Below, in pieces: positions 8,482-16,401 of a stretch of 64,000 bases of DNA. How positions within the stretch are numbered: the stretch's first letter is position 1; each line of letters opens with the position of its first letter. Source of the stretch: Cyanobacteria bacterium FACHB-DQ100 (GTDB lineage: Bacteria; Cyanobacteriota; Cyanobacteriia; Leptolyngbyales; Leptolyngbyaceae); NCBI GenBank assembly GCA_014695195.1, contig JACJNW010000032.1, positions 1 to 64,000 of the forward strand, in the 5' to 3' direction. A program made the position numbers and the translations under genes. The notes beneath the pieces were generated by a model, which did no database searches, was not told the DNA's origin, and saw only the letters and a program-made list of their open reading frames with translations.

Positions 8482-9510
8482 ATGGTGAGTCACAAACCGT
8501 TTCAACGCCTTCAGCCGCTGTCGTTGTTGGCACAATTAATCAGCCGTCGAGTCGATGGGTGCTTGCAAATCATGAGCGAATCAACCTCCTGGTTACTGTA
8601 TCTCGATGAAGGCAGGCTTGCTTTTGCCACGAATTCAATCCAGCCCTTCGATCGCCTCGATCGCATCCTCGTTCAGATGAGCGATCGCACTCCCGCACTG
8701 AAGCGATTAGATCGGTCGCAATTACGACAGTTTGAGAGCGTCACCGGAAGCTACCCTGCAAATAGTGCTGATTATCAAGCGATTCAATGGCTGATTGATC
8801 AGCAGTTAATTGAGCGATCGCAAGTGCGCGAATTGGTTGAAACCCTCGCGATCGAGGTGCTGAAACCCTTTCTCACCGTCACAGAAGGGATCTATGAGGT
8901 GATTGCAAAAGCTAGCTTTTTAGACTATCCAAATCTTTGTCAATTGGACTTACGCTCGGTCGTAGAGCGCTGTCATTCTGAACTGCGGCAAGTTCCAACT
9001 TCTAGGGCAACAAGCGCTGATGTACAGACTCCAGCTCCGAGTGTCCCAACGACACCGCCGCGGCCCTTGAGCTTCACCTCTCCAACCGAGCCAGCTCCAA
9101 CCAGAATTCCAGTGTCGCCGACCCCCATTACCGCCCACCAAACCGCCCGCTACACGATCGCTTGTATTGATGACAGTCCCACAGTGCTACAAGCGATTAG
9201 TACCTTTCTCAATGATTCTAGCGTCGTGGTGATTATGATCAACGATCCGGTCAAAGCGCTGATGCAGGTGGTTCGCAGCAAGCCGGACATGATTTTGCTG
9301 GATGTCGGAATGCCAAATCTAGATGGATACGAACTCTGTTCGCTGCTGCGTCGCCATCCGAGCTTTAAGCAAACCCCCATCATTATGGTGACGGGTCACA
9401 CAGGTTTCATCGATCGGGCTAAAGCCAAAATCGTGGGTGCATCGGGCTATTTGACAAAACCGTTTACGCAATCGGAACTCGTCAAAATGGTGTTTCGATA
9501 TCTCAATTAG
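8482..9510 (+). CDS. PatA/PixG-type response regulator
   Basis: The 342-residue protein has an N-terminal PatA-type domain (DUF4388-like, about 1-165), a Pro/Thr/Ser-rich linker (about 170-215) and a C-terminal receiver domain (about 220-342). The receiver shows the acidic pair in CIDDSPT, the phosphoacceptor Asp in ILLDVGMP and the Lys in LTKPF. Proteins of this build open the pix/tax clusters that control type IV pilus phototaxis and the PatA heterocyst-pattern family. Being first in a run of PatA, CheY, CheW, receptor and CheA genes, it is most likely the PixG-like output regulator phosphorylated by the CheA at 13340. The ATG at 8482 is the first in frame. Confidence 0.88.
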   Translation: MVSHKPFQRLQPLSLLAQLISRRVDGCLQIMSESTSWLLYLDEGRLAFATNSIQPFDRLDRILVQMSDRTPALKRLDRSQLRQFESVTGSYPANSADYQAIQWLIDQQLIERSQVRELVETLAIEVLKPFLTVTEGIYEVIAKASFLDYPNLCQLDLRSVVERCHSELRQVPTSRATSADVQTPAPSVPTTPPRPLSFTSPTEPAPTRIPVSPTPITAHQTARYTIACIDDSPTVLQAISTFLNDSSVVVIMINDPVKALMQVVRSKPDMILLDVGMPNLDGYELCSLLRRHPSFKQTPIIMVTGHTGFIDRAKAKIVGASGYLTKPFTQSELVKMVFRYLN

Positions 9511-9545
9511 CGCATTGTTTACCCTTTTTACCGCAATGAAACGTT

Positions 9546-9923
9546 ATGAGCTTAACTTTAATGGGAACAGTTCTAGTCGTTGAAGATACACTCTCGGAAA
9601 TGGAGCTACTCAGCCACTACCTCCGTGAAGGTGGATACAGCGTTGTTGGAGTTGTTTCTGCCAAGGATGCTTTGAACAAGGCGATCGAGATTAAGCCCGA
9701 TGTGATTATTACCGATGTGGTCATGCCGGGAATGAGCGGCTTTGAACTGTGTCGCAGCCTGAAGAAAAACCCCGAAACTCAAAGCGTGCCGATTATTATC
9801 TGTACGTCTAAAGGGCAGGAAATCGATCGCCTCTGGGGAATGCGACAGGGCGCAGATGTCTATATCACCAAGCCTTTTACACGAGAGCAACTAATTCGTG
9901 CTGTGCGATCGGTCGGAGGATAA
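9546..9923 (+). CDS. cheY: CheY-like single-domain response regulator
   Basis: A 125-residue stand-alone receiver domain, with VVEDTLSE providing the acidic pocket, Asp in VIITDVVMPG as the phosphorylation site, Thr in ICTSKG, and Lys in ITKPF. It has no output domain. Its position as the second gene, 35 bases after the PatA-type gene and three bases before CheW, matches PixH/PilH-type regulators of pilus motility. An internal ATG five codons on is an alternative start; neither has a strong ribosome binding site. Confidence 0.9.
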   Translation: MSLTLMGTVLVVEDTLSEMELLSHYLREGGYSVVGVVSAKDALNKAIEIKPDVIITDVVMPGMSGFELCRSLKKNPETQSVPIIICTSKGQEIDRLWGMRQGADVYITKPFTREQLIRAVRSVGG

Positions 9924-9926
9924 CCC

Positions 9927-10436
9927 GTGGATAACTCAGTATTGACCTTAACAACAACTCGAAAGGGGGAAATTGCCCCTCCTAACCTCGGAGAAAGTTA
10001 TCTCAAGTTTGAAGTCGGACAAGGCACGATCGTCGGACTGCCGATGAAGCAGGTTCAGGAAGTCGTGGTGCTACAGCCCCGCTACCTCACTCCGGTTCCC
10101 AATATGGAGCCGGAAATTTTAGGACTGATGCACCGTCGGAGCCGCGTCTTATGGGTTATTGATCTCGCGATGCTGTTGGAAGTGGGCAGGCTCGATTACA
10201 GTCCGCAGCAGTACGATATTGTGATTTTGCGAACGGGTTCGATTTCTGTTGCTGCGGCAATCAAACGAGTGGATGGGATTGCTTGGACGCTTCCAGAGGC
10301 TTTACAACCCGTTCCGAGTCATGTGAGCAAGGGACTCATTCCTTACTCTCGCGGCTGCCTTTTACAGTCTCAAGAAATAGTATTCATGCTGGATGGCGAA
10401 GCGATCTTGCAAGCGCCGCTGCTTCAGCATTCTTGA
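9927..10436 (+). CDS. cheW: CheW-like adaptor protein
   Basis: CheW adaptors bridge chemoreceptors and CheA in the signalling array. This 169-residue protein is one CheW domain, with the hydrophobic VGLPMKQVQEVV and ILGLMHRRSRVLWVIDLA segments typical of the fold. It starts with GTG; GGAGGA at 9915-9920 lies six bases upstream, around the CheY stop, so the two genes are probably translationally coupled. By position it is the PixI equivalent. Confidence 0.88.
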   Translation: MDNSVLTLTTTRKGEIAPPNLGESYLKFEVGQGTIVGLPMKQVQEVVVLQPRYLTPVPNMEPEILGLMHRRSRVLWVIDLAMLLEVGRLDYSPQQYDIVILRTGSISVAAAIKRVDGIAWTLPEALQPVPSHVSKGLIPYSRGCLLQSQEIVFMLDGEAILQAPLLQHS

Positions 10437-10531
10437 TTTTTAAGGTTTGCTTTGTGTTCGATTTTGCGTTTGACTCATCAGGCGATTTGTGCATCTCATC
10501 TACTCTATTACCCGTTTGAGAACTCCTACCT

Positions 10532-13336
10532 ATGGTTGATCAACTGAACGCAGCCCAACGGGATCAACCCGTCGATCGCGGATTTGATCCGAGTGTAATC
10601 GAGGTTTCCTCTAGGCCCGGTCTACCCTCAAGCTCTGTAACCTCCTCTAAACCGTCCAGCATCGCAGCCCTAAGACGATTAAGCCTGAAAACCAAAGCGA
10701 CGACGATCGCCATCGCGATCGGTACCCTACCCGTCCTAGCGATTGGCGCGATCGCCTATTCGTTTGCCAATGCTTCGGTGACAAGGCAGGTGATCGCCAC
10801 GGAAGAAACGCTGGCGACGACGCTCAGCCAGCGGGTGACAAGCTTTATGACAGAGCGAACCTCAGATCTACAAACGCTCTCCAGCTTGCCGTCTTTAACG
10901 GTGCCATCAGTACGAGATTTGGTGTCTCAAGACGACAAGCGGCTTGTGTTTGAACGCTTTGTTCAGGAGAAGGGCGTGTATGAAGGAGTGGCGCTGTTTG
11001 ATTTGAACGGAAATGCAGTGCTGCAAAGCGATCGCGCCGCAATTCCCTGGCAGGGTGAGCAGGACTATTTCCGCGCCGCCCTACAGTCGAATCGCGTCTT
11101 GATTAGTCGTCCAGTGCGGGCAGACAAGACGGGTGCTTATTTCGTGTATGTGACTGCTCCGGTGCAGGAAAGCGGCACAGATAGGCGCACGGGAATTATT
11201 CGCGCCGTCCTGCCGATTAGAAACCTGGCATCGGAATTGCAAAACTATAGTCGAATCGGCACTAACTTTAGCTTGTTAGATGCCAGCAATCAAATCTTTC
11301 TGTCCTCGAAAGAAGCGCAAATCGGTCAAAATGCTGCTTCGGTTTATTCGCGGCTTTCACAAATGCAGTCGCGCCGATCGATTAATTCCCGCGAAATTAA
11401 CGAAACGGTTGCCAATCAGACAAAGCCTGTTCTTGCTAGCTTTGTGCCTTGGACGGGGCGCGATCGCCTGCCCGATTTAGGCTGGGACGTGATTCTTTCT
11501 GTGCCAACCGAGGTTGCATACCAACCTCAGCGCCAGCTCTTTTGGACATTTTTGCTGGGAACTGGAGCAGCAGTTGTCGCGACGGGATTGCTGGCGAAAT
11601 GGCTCGCCGATCGCGCAACTCGCCCAATTTTGGCGGCTACAAGTGCAGTTAAAGCGCTAGGGGACGGCAAGCTCGATACACGAGTCACGGTCAGCAGTGA
11701 AGATGAAGTCGGCGTGTTGCAGCGCAACATCAATCTGATGGCGGGACAACTGCAAGGCTTTGTCGATCAGCAAACCGAAAGCGCTGAACGGGCACGGTTG
11801 TTAAATCAGATTATTGTGCGAATTCGCCGATCGCTCTCGCCTGAAGATATTTTTGCTGCCAGCGTCGATGAAATTCGCGACTTTATGAAAGTCGATCGCG
11901 TGGTGATTTACCGCTTTGCACCGGATTATCTCAGCGGGACGATTACGGCTGAATCGGTTGCGCCGGGTTGGACGAAGGCGCTCGGAAAAATTGTCAACGA
12001 CCCGATGGAAGCCTCGCTCGTCGATCGCTACCGGGGTGGGCGGGTGTGGTCGATGGAAAACCTGCGCCAAGCAAATCTCACCCAATGTCACTGTGAAATT
12101 CTGGAGCGGCTAGAAGTTCAGGCAAATATTGTTGCGCCAATTCTGCAAAACAAAGAATTAATTGGACTCATCTGTGCCCATCAGTGCGCCAATCCGCGTC
12201 AGTGGAAAGCGGAAGAGATTGATTTCTTTGGGCAGTTGGCAGCGCAAATCGGCTATGCCCTTGACCAAGCGTTCTTGCTGGAGCAAACTGAAGCCGCCAG
12301 AAAAGCCGCAGAGCAACTATCTGAAGAGCGCCAACAGCAGAAAGAAGAACTGCAAATGCAGCTGATCGATTTGCTGAGCGAAGTTGAAGGAGCCGTCGAG
12401 GGAGACTTAACCGTTCGAGCCGACGTGACTGCAGGTGAAATCGGCACCGTGGCAGATTTCTTTAACTCGATCGTCGAAAGTCTGCGCCAGATTGTGACAC
12501 AAGTGAAATCGGCAGCCGTTCAAGTGAACGATGCCCTCAACGCTGATGAGCAAGCGGTACGGCAACTGTCCGCAGAAGCGGTGCAGCAAGCTGAGGAAAC
12601 GAACCGAACGTTAGCTTCGGTGGAAAATATGGTGCGATCGATTCAAAAAGTGTCGCATAGCGCTCAGCAAGCGGCGAATGTGGCGCGGGAAGCCTCTTCG
12701 ACCGCAGAAGCAGGCGGAATTGCGATGGAATTAACCGTGCAGAACATTCTGGGACTGCGCGACACGATCGGTGAAACCGCGAAGAAAGTGAAACGTCTGG
12801 GCGAATCGTCGCAGCAAATTTCTAAAGTGGTATCGCTGATTAATCAAATTGCCATGCAAACGAATTTGCTGGCGATTAACGCCGGAATCGAAGCGGCAAG
12901 AGCTGATGAAGGATCGCAAGGATTTGCGGTCGTGGCAGAAGAAGTCGGAGAATTAGCCGCACGATCGGCTGCGGCAACGCGAGAAATCGAGCAAATTGTC
13001 GCCACGATTCAGCGCGAAACTTCTGAAGTCGTCGAAGCAATGGAGCAGGGAACCTCACAGGTTGTGGAGGGAACGCGGCTCGTTGATAATGCTAAACAGA
13101 GCTTAGAAAAGATTCTCTCGGTGTCGCGGCGCATCGATGACTTGGTGCAAGCGATTTCAGAATCGACGGTGACACAGGTAGAAACCTCGGATGCGGTAAC
13201 GCAACTGATGCAGGAAATCGTAGAAGTCGCGGGTCGTACTTCTTCGGCTTCACTGGAGGTTTCGCGATCGCTGCGGCAGACGGTTGGGGTAGCAAAAGAG
13301 CTACAGGAATCAGTGGGCGCGTTTAAGGTGAGCTAA
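10532..13336 (+). CDS. Methyl-accepting chemotaxis receptor with phytochrome-like GAF domain
   Basis: A 934-residue receptor: TM1 about 57-79, a periplasmic Cache-like sensor about 80-334, TM2 about 335-357, HAMP, a GAF domain about 425-590, a second HAMP-like segment about 617-668, then a methyl-accepting signalling domain with hairpin tip IAMQTNLLAINAGIEAAR. The GAF domain resembles cyanobacteriochromes such as PixJ: DRVVIYRF near its start, CHCEILERLEVQANIVAPIL, and AHQCANPRQW. Cys519-His520 occupies the canonical bilin-attachment position. At the place of the second DxCF cysteine it has DPME (490-493), so that Cys is absent. Pigment binding is inferred, not shown. It lies three bases before cheA. 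Confidence 0.9.
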   Translation: MVDQLNAAQRDQPVDRGFDPSVIEVSSRPGLPSSSVTSSKPSSIAALRRLSLKTKATTIAIAIGTLPVLAIGAIAYSFANASVTRQVIATEETLATTLSQRVTSFMTERTSDLQTLSSLPSLTVPSVRDLVSQDDKRLVFERFVQEKGVYEGVALFDLNGNAVLQSDRAAIPWQGEQDYFRAALQSNRVLISRPVRADKTGAYFVYVTAPVQESGTDRRTGIIRAVLPIRNLASELQNYSRIGTNFSLLDASNQIFLSSKEAQIGQNAASVYSRLSQMQSRRSINSREINETVANQTKPVLASFVPWTGRDRLPDLGWDVILSVPTEVAYQPQRQLFWTFLLGTGAAVVATGLLAKWLADRATRPILAATSAVKALGDGKLDTRVTVSSEDEVGVLQRNINLMAGQLQGFVDQQTESAERARLLNQIIVRIRRSLSPEDIFAASVDEIRDFMKVDRVVIYRFAPDYLSGTITAESVAPGWTKALGKIVNDPMEASLVDRYRGGRVWSMENLRQANLTQCHCEILERLEVQANIVAPILQNKELIGLICAHQCANPRQWKAEEIDFFGQLAAQIGYALDQAFLLEQTEAARKAAEQLSEERQQQKEELQMQLIDLLSEVEGAVEGDLTVRADVTAGEIGTVADFFNSIVESLRQIVTQVKSAAVQVNDALNADEQAVRQLSAEAVQQAEETNRTLASVENMVRSIQKVSHSAQQAANVAREASSTAEAGGIAMELTVQNILGLRDTIGETAKKVKRLGESSQQISKVVSLINQIAMQTNLLAINAGIEAARADEGSQGFAVVAEEVGELAARSAAATREIEQIVATIQRETSEVVEAMEQGTSQVVEGTRLVDNAKQSLEKILSVSRRIDDLVQAISESTVTQVETSDAVTQLMQEIVEVAGRTSSASLEVSRSLRQTVGVAKELQESVGAFKVS

Positions 13337-13339
13337 ACG

Positions 13340-16237
13340 ATGAAGCAAGATAGAGAGCTTGAGATTCGCCGTCAGTTTCTCGATGAAGCGCAAGAGTATC
13401 TTGATACGCTTGATGCCACGATTTTGGGGTTAGCTAACCATCCGGTTGATGCGACCCAAGCGAATGCAGCGTTAAGAGCCGCGCACTCGATTAAAGGAGG
13501 CGCAGGAATGATGGGATTTCAGGTTCTGAGTGAACTTGCCCATCGGCTCGAAGACTCCTGGAAAGTGCTGAAGATTGATAAATCAATCTCCCTGACTCCC
13601 CGACTCGAAAATCTGCTGTTAGCGGCGGTAAGCTGTCTGCGACAGGTCGTGGAGTTCGATCGCGACTCGATGCAGCGCCATCAGGCTTCTTGTGTGGACG
13701 CAAACTGGCTAGCAGTTGAGGCGTATCCCGTGTTTGATGCGCTGCATTCGGAATTGGGCGATCCGCAGGAGGAAAACGCTGCCTCGGTGCTGTCGCCGGA
13801 AGACGGTCAAGACATTGTGCCGCTGTTGTTTGAAACGGAAGTGGAAGGCTGTTTGCAGCGATTAGAGTCGGTGCTAGCCGCACCGGATCAGCCTTGCTTG
13901 CGCGAGGAAGTTGCGATTCTAGCGCAAGAGTTGGGCGGACTCGGTGAGATGCTGCAACTGACGAATTTTATTCAGCTTTGCCAATCGGTGTTTCACCAGA
14001 TTGAGCAAGGAGAGACCGTCGAAACCGCTCAATCTGCTTTAAAGGCTTGGCGAGTCGCGCAGACGTTTGCGATCGCCGGACAATACGACCAGATTCCCAC
14101 CTCGATCTCGGGTGCGGAACGGGTTGATTTTGCCGCACCCGAGATCGAGGTCGTCGAGCCGAGCGATTGGTTTACCGAAGCGCTTGCCGCCGATAGCTTT
14201 GATGATGCGGCGTATCCCGACTTTCAACCGATTCCGGCTCCTGCACGATCGCGCAGCGCAGCGCAAGCAACGACTCCTGCCCAACCGCAAGTGACCGATT
14301 TCAAAGTGCTGGAAGCGGAACCCGAACCTGTAACGGTTGCTGAAGATCAAGACGCGACGGTGCGCGTTCCGGTGCGGCAACTAAATCAGCTCAACGATTT
14401 GTTTGGTGAATTAACCGTCGATCGCAACGGGTTAGATCTCTATCTAAAGCGATTACGATCGCTCGCCAGAACGCTGCACGAACGGGTGCAAACGCTCGAT
14501 CAAGCGAATGCGAAATTGAGATTGGCTTACGATCGCGTGAGTTTAGCGGGAGTACGAACGCTGGGCGAAAATCGTCGCCCGGAATTTGATGCGCTAGAAC
14601 TCGATCGCTATGGCGATCTGCACTTACTGTCGCAGCAGGTGATGGAAACGATCGTGCAGCTTCAGGAGGTCAGCGAAGATATTGATCTGAGCTTAGACGA
14701 CACCGAACAGTCCTCGCGGAACCTGAATAAAACCGCGAAACAAATGCAAAGCGGACTGTCTCAGCTTAGAATGCGTCCGATCTCGGATATCTTGGATCGC
14801 TTTCCGAGAGCTTTACGCGAATGGTCATTGCAGTACGGCAAGCCCGTTCGATTTGACATGGCGGGTGGCAGTACGCTGATCGATCGCAACATTCTCGAAA
14901 CGCTCAATGATCCATTAATGCACCTGTTACGCAATGCGTTTGATCATGGAATCGAAGCTCCCAGCGTTCGAGAATCGAAAAATAAATCGCCAGAAGGAGT
15001 GATCGAAATTCGGGCATTCAACGAAGGTAATCGCACGATTATCACGGTTCGGGATGACGGTGAAGGCATTCCCATTCACAAAATTCGCGATCGGGCGGAA
15101 CAAATGGGACTCGATCCGGTGCTGCTTGATGCAGCGCGAGATGAGGAATTACTGTCGCTGATTTTCGAGCCGGGATTTAGTACAAGTAGCCAAGTCACTG
15201 CCCTTTCTGGTCGCGGGGTCGGAATGGATGTGGTTCGCAATAATCTTAAACAAATCCGGGGTGAAATCAGCGTCAATACCAAAGCGGGACTGGGGACAAC
15301 GTTTACCTTGTCGGTTCCATTCACTCTGTCGACGGTTAAAGTGTTGCTGGTTGAGAGTGCGGGAATGCTACTTGCGTTTCCTACCGACGTGGTTTCAGAA
15401 TTAGTGCTGCTGCAGCCGGATCAAATTATTCAAGCTCCGGGTAGCGAACTCCTAAACTGGCAAAATCGCATGGTACAACTGGTGCGCCTGCAAAAATGGA
15501 TGCGCTTTAATTGTCCCAAAATTCCTCACGGCTTTGAGACTCCGCCCACGATCGCGACTCCCAGCGTGCTGATGCTCGACCAAAACCCGCAATGGTTTGG
15601 AGTCTATATCGATCGCTGCTGGGGTGAACAAGAAGCGACGATTCGTAAAGTCGAAGGCAATTTGCCGTTACCGAGTGGATTTAGCGGCTGTACGATTCTG
15701 GGGGATGGTCGCGTTGTGCCTTTGGTGAATGCGCCGGAACTGCTGCGCTGGATCACAAGCTGTGAGCGCTCCGAAACCGAACCAGAACTCGACCTCAATT
15801 TCCGCGCCCAACTCAAAGCCAGCCTATCTCAGCGCCCCGAACTTCCTGGAAGCTTGGTTCCAACCGTGCTAGTCGTCGATGATTCGATCAACGTGCGGCG
15901 ATTTTTGGCGCTGACGCTAGAGCGATCGGGTTATCGCGTCGAGCAGGCAAAAGACGGACAGGACGCGATCGAGCGGCTTGAATCGGGTTTAGCTGTACAA
16001 GCTGTAATCTGTGATATCGAAATGCCAAGGCTAGATGGATACGGATTTTTGGCAAAGATGAGATCGGATACGCAATTTGCTCAGTTGCCTGTGATGATGT
16101 TGACTTCCCGGAGTGGCGAAAAACATCGTAAGCTGGCTGAAAACTTAGGCGCATCCGCTTATTTCTCAAAACCTTATAACGAGCAGGTTCTACTCAAAAC
16201 GCTCGAAAAAATGGTGAACTCGATCGCCGTCGTTTAA
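13340..16237 (+). CDS. cheA: Hybrid CheA histidine kinase with C-terminal receiver
   Basis: A 965-residue CheA (PixL-like). The N-terminal HPt domain carries the phosphoacceptor His49 in RAAHSIKGGAGMMGF. Residues about 155-250 resemble a second HPt fold whose His site reads AQELGGLGE, without histidine. After a linker come the dimerisation region, the ATPase (HLLRNAFDHGIEAP N-box, RDDGEGI, GRGVGMDVV), a CheW-like domain, and a receiver domain with VLVVDDSINVRR, Asp in VICDIEMP and Lys in FSKPY. It would phosphorylate the PatA-type and CheY regulators encoded upstream. The start ATG is three bases after the receptor's stop, so the two are coupled. Confidence 0.95.
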   Translation: MKQDRELEIRRQFLDEAQEYLDTLDATILGLANHPVDATQANAALRAAHSIKGGAGMMGFQVLSELAHRLEDSWKVLKIDKSISLTPRLENLLLAAVSCLRQVVEFDRDSMQRHQASCVDANWLAVEAYPVFDALHSELGDPQEENAASVLSPEDGQDIVPLLFETEVEGCLQRLESVLAAPDQPCLREEVAILAQELGGLGEMLQLTNFIQLCQSVFHQIEQGETVETAQSALKAWRVAQTFAIAGQYDQIPTSISGAERVDFAAPEIEVVEPSDWFTEALAADSFDDAAYPDFQPIPAPARSRSAAQATTPAQPQVTDFKVLEAEPEPVTVAEDQDATVRVPVRQLNQLNDLFGELTVDRNGLDLYLKRLRSLARTLHERVQTLDQANAKLRLAYDRVSLAGVRTLGENRRPEFDALELDRYGDLHLLSQQVMETIVQLQEVSEDIDLSLDDTEQSSRNLNKTAKQMQSGLSQLRMRPISDILDRFPRALREWSLQYGKPVRFDMAGGSTLIDRNILETLNDPLMHLLRNAFDHGIEAPSVRESKNKSPEGVIEIRAFNEGNRTIITVRDDGEGIPIHKIRDRAEQMGLDPVLLDAARDEELLSLIFEPGFSTSSQVTALSGRGVGMDVVRNNLKQIRGEISVNTKAGLGTTFTLSVPFTLSTVKVLLVESAGMLLAFPTDVVSELVLLQPDQIIQAPGSELLNWQNRMVQLVRLQKWMRFNCPKIPHGFETPPTIATPSVLMLDQNPQWFGVYIDRCWGEQEATIRKVEGNLPLPSGFSGCTILGDGRVVPLVNAPELLRWITSCERSETEPELDLNFRAQLKASLSQRPELPGSLVPTVLVVDDSINVRRFLALTLERSGYRVEQAKDGQDAIERLESGLAVQAVICDIEMPRLDGYGFLAKMRSDTQFAQLPVMMLTSRSGEKHRKLAENLGASAYFSKPYNEQVLLKTLEKMVNSIAVV

Positions 16238-16401
16238 TTAATGTATGTTCGATATCAGTGTTGGAGGGTTGAATCCAGCTTGAAGTCTTCTATCACGGGG
16301 AGACGAGAGGCAACAATCCAACCTGAGCATCAACCTAATCCCTAAATTCTCGCAATATTTCTTTCGCTCAAAGCAGCGATGTTTATTTTTGTGTAGCCCT
16401 T

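Noticed and set aside
13491-13883. Antisense frames inside cheA and the receptors
   Set aside because: Arg/Pro/Ser-rich shadows created by the GC-biased third positions of the real genes.
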